Shown: one piece after another, positions 7,211-8,991 of the stretch
Layout of the letters: each line of letters opens with the position of its first letter
Numbering within the stretch: position 1 is the stretch's first letter
Assembly: GCA_003520455.1 (NCBI GenBank)
Contig: DOUV01000352.1
Coordinates: forward strand, 531-9,521
DNA length: 8,991 nucleotides
Origin: Chloroflexota bacterium
Lineage (GTDB): Bacteria; Chloroflexota; Anaerolineae; Ardenticatenales; Ardenticatenaceae
Direction: 5' to 3'
Notes under the pieces: model-generated
Told to the model about the DNA's origin: nothing
Databases searched by the model: none
The model's input: only the letters and a program-made list of their open reading frames with translations
Translations under genes and position numbers: made by a program

Positions 7211-8686
7211 ATGCTGCACCCGCTTACCCTTCCGAGTGAAACCTGGAAATGGCTTTCTTGTCTCGTGCGCGCACAGCTCGGGGTGCTCGAAGCCGCCCTT
7301 CATCTTCCTTCCTGCGATTCTGCTAACTTTGGACAGTGCTTGCAAGATAATCTTCCTGGTCTTCTTGCCAGGCAACCGTATTTTCATTGCCATGCCCCTG
7401 GAGTAACCCAATGGGTGCTGAATAAAGATGCGTTGGTCAGTCACCTCAAAACCTTTGCGACGCACGCCGACCGGGCGATAGCAGAAAAGCGCTGGCTGGT
7501 TCAAGCCATGAAACATGACATTTGGCTGTTGTACGCATCGAAACGCCAAGGATTACTAAAAGTCTACCTTGACCCCGAACATCCACTGCCCGCCAAGTTA
7601 GCATCGGCCGAGGCTCACCGCCAATGCTATAATGCCTTACCCTCAAGTGGGCGTCGCAGGAGCGAGAACTCTCCTTTTCCGCTCTGGCTGGAGGCTGCCA
7701 AGAAATTTCTCCTCTATTTCTACGACAACCTCGACAATACCCAGCGAGCCATCTTTCCCGATCACCGGAATCAAAGAACAACGAATTACACGCGCCAGGA
7801 GTTCTTCGAAGCCTTTACTCGGAGTAATCCTTGCCAGTACGTCTGTCCCGTGTGCGATAATTCAGGCTATCGAACCGTTTCTTCAGCGGGACAATACTAC
7901 GGCGACATCGAGCACTACCTCCCCAAAAGCATCTATCCTCATTTGTGCGTTCACCCGTTCAACTTGGTTCCGGTTTGTAAACTGTGTAACCAGGCCATAA
8001 AGGGTGACCAAGATCCATTTCGGGCTGAACTTGAAGGAGGCGATCGATACAAGCTCTCGGATCTTTTTCTGCCCTATCATACTGAGGCCGTGCTTGGTCG
8101 ACGCGCAATCGTCAGAGTTCGTTGGAGCGACAAGGCTAGTGACCAGGGGCTTCCTGACAAGGATTATGTGCTTCGTCGGCGACGGGACGGTACTGAAGAG
8201 CGAATAAGATTGAAATCAGCGTACTTAGATCTTGAAGCGCGCCCTGTTGGCATTGATCTTAGCACCCACTTCAAGCTCTTCAGCCGCATCTATGATATTC
8301 CTGGTCGCTGGGAAGCGCTGATTGACGAAATCTGTGACGCTCTTTTCCGCCGGATCCGCCAGGTCTTTGCCGATGATTTGGTAACCGATCCCGACGTATT
8401 GAAAAGTACCGCCTATATCAAGAACAAGCTCGATTGGCTACTCGCCTTCATCGATGAGTTTCAAGGTAGCGCCAACTACGCATATCCTGCCAAATGGTGG
8501 CTAACTCAATTAATCATAGACTATGTAGACAACAATGTTGACAGTCAAATAAATCCATTGTTAAGAGAGATAGAAAGCTGGAAAGTGCCGGGGAATGACT
8601 CCAAGAGGAATTTTGGAGAGCGCGCGCAAAGAATTAAAGCATGCTACTCCGACCCAATTGCCACAATTCCAGATCTTGATAGATAG
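7211..8686 (+). CDS. Large HNH endonuclease, PtuB-like
   Basis: This 491-residue protein has an HNH (beta-beta-alpha metal) nuclease core in its middle: CPVC at 212-215, DIEHYLPK at 232-239 with the probable catalytic His235, HPFNLVPVCKLCN at 248-260 with Asn251, and a following Lys264 and DPF. The two CxxC pairs would bind a structural zinc. The order of CxxC, EHxxPK, NLxPxCxxCN and K resembles PtuB, the Septu nuclease, and the gene follows a PtuA-like ATPase just as in Septu. About 210 residues precede and about 225 follow the core. They are mostly helical by eye and have no motif I recognise; they may bind the ATPase or the methylase parts. AGGGAA at 7201-7206, overlapping the ATPase stop, precedes the ATG at 7211. 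The 3' end is AT-rich (8521-8580 is 33% GC). It is probably the DNA- or RNA-cutting effector of the cassette. Confidence 0.87.
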   Translation: MLHPLTLPSETWKWLSCLVRAQLGVLEAALHLPSCDSANFGQCLQDNLPGLLARQPYFHCHAPGVTQWVLNKDALVSHLKTFATHADRAIAEKRWLVQAMKHDIWLLYASKRQGLLKVYLDPEHPLPAKLASAEAHRQCYNALPSSGRRRSENSPFPLWLEAAKKFLLYFYDNLDNTQRAIFPDHRNQRTTNYTRQEFFEAFTRSNPCQYVCPVCDNSGYRTVSSAGQYYGDIEHYLPKSIYPHLCVHPFNLVPVCKLCNQAIKGDQDPFRAELEGGDRYKLSDLFLPYHTEAVLGRRAIVRVRWSDKASDQGLPDKDYVLRRRRDGTEERIRLKSAYLDLEARPVGIDLSTHFKLFSRIYDIPGRWEALIDEICDALFRRIRQVFADDLVTDPDVLKSTAYIKNKLDWLLAFIDEFQGSANYAYPAKWWLTQLIIDYVDNNVDSQINPLLREIESWKVPGNDSKRNFGERAQRIKACYSDPIATIPDLDR

Positions 8687-8772
8687 CAGGTAGCAAGCAG
8701 CAAAAGCATTCCTTCGTTGACATAGGTCGCTGCGACACGGTTAATTGCTATTTTCCAGGTGCTACTTGCTAT
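8683..8772. repeat. Imperfect inverted repeat downstream of the operon
   Basis: The 13-base arm at 8683-8695 (ATAGCAGGTAGCA) matches the reverse complement of 8760-8772 (TGCTACTTGCTAT) at 12 of 13 positions. The 64-bp interval holds a small palindrome, GTCGC-T-GCGAC. A short direct repeat TTGCTATT (8745-8752 and 8766-8773) overlaps the right arm. The arms carry the same TAGCARG heptamer in opposite orientation. It may be a repeat-family footprint, a small MITE-like element or an mRNA 3'-end structure; there is no T-tract for a standard terminator. Confidence 0.4.
8684..8704 (+). repeat. Three tandem heptamers of the TAGCARG type
   Basis: TAGCAGG (8684-8690), TAGCAAG (8691-8697) and CAGCAAA (8698-8704) are three consecutive 7-bp units, the last diverged. 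The first contains the stop codon of the HNH gene. Heptanucleotide tandem repeats are known as dispersed intergenic families in some bacteria, notably cyanobacteria; whether this one is dispersed cannot be seen here. Confidence 0.45.
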
Positions 8773-8991
8773 TCCGTGAATCAAGAGCGTGTTCTGAAGT
8801 CATGAAGACCACAGCAGATGAGCATGAGAGCATGATGAATATCATCGTGCCAAAAGCGCAATACCCTACGGAATAGACGACCTAGGGAGAGCGCTTAAGG
8901 CCCTCTTGTTTAATATGGTGACGACATCACGGGAAAAGGGGCGATGGAGATAATCAGCGAGAGTAGTTAGCCAATGTCGCGGGATTTTCCA
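8687..8991. other. Gene-poor tail; possible remnant of a mobile element
   Basis: No intact coding region is recognisable in these 305 bases. Besides the repeats listed separately, the minus strand has an open frame of 41 codons running in from the window edge (8991) to a TAG at 8866-8868. Its peptide begins WKIPRHWL and includes RPFSRDVVTILNKRAL, which looks protein-like but matches no family I can name. A second minus-strand frame covers roughly 8783-8895 and stops at 8781-8783, next to GAGCGTGTTCTGAAG at 8785-8799, a sequence of the kind seen at insertion-sequence ends. Two abutting fragmentary frames and a possible terminal repeat suggest a decayed transposase, but this is weak without the sequence to the right. 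Confidence 0.25.
8830..8850. repeat. 9-bp hairpin in the intergenic tail
   Basis: Bases 8830-8838 pair with 8842-8850 around the loop ATA, with one T-G wobble. Just before it GAGCATGA is repeated in tandem (8820-8827 and 8828-8835). No T-tract follows on either strand, so a terminator is not supported. Confidence 0.3.

Noticed and set aside
8717..8745. TTGACA, 17 bases, then GTTAAT, a possible promoter reading rightward
   Set aside because: The -35 box is perfect, but the -10 box matches only 4 of 6 positions and no + strand gene follows within the window; chance is a sufficient explanation.

Overview
The window carries one compact, co-directional five-gene cassette on the + strand (74-8686). 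It is flanked by a short GC-rich leader (1-73) and a gene-poor tail (8687-8991). The order is: Type I DNA methyltransferase HsdM, specificity subunit HsdS, a second and much larger HsdM-like N6-adenine methylase, an ABC/AAA-type (PtuA-like) ATPase, and a large HNH endonuclease with a zinc-type CxxC/CxxC frame. Junctions are very tight: a 1-nt TAATG overlap, a 3-nt gap, a 1-nt TGATG overlap and an 8-nt gap. The five genes therefore probably form a single transcript and a single functional module.

The organism cannot be named from this sequence. It is a bacterium or archaeon with standard codon use and Shine-Dalgarno-type starts. Base composition is GC-rich in hsdM and mixed elsewhere. The sporadic character of such cassettes, the mosaic composition and the repeat-bearing tail fit an accessory defence locus in a GC-rich genome. 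A member of the Chloroflexota or a similar environmental lineage would fit, but that is only a guess.

How the genes may work together: HsdM and HsdS should form a sequence-specific adenine methyltransferase that marks self DNA. No HsdR (DEAD-box translocase/nuclease) lies in the window. The positions after hsdS are instead filled by a second methylase-like protein, an SMC/ABC-like ATPase with Walker A, LSDGE signature, Walker B and H-loop, and an HNH nuclease whose motif layout recalls PtuB of the Septu system. My inference is a hybrid defence system: Type I-style M and S subunits supply recognition and self-marking, the second methylase acts as an extra modifier or as a recognition/sensor platform, and a Septu-like ATPase-nuclease pair does the cutting. 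An hsdR outside the window cannot be excluded.

The leader holds a potential G-quadruplex that shares a G-tract with a perfect 10-bp hairpin. The tail holds heptameric TAGCARG-type repeats with an inverted counterpart, a 9-bp hairpin and a partial minus-strand open frame, and no recognisable intact gene.
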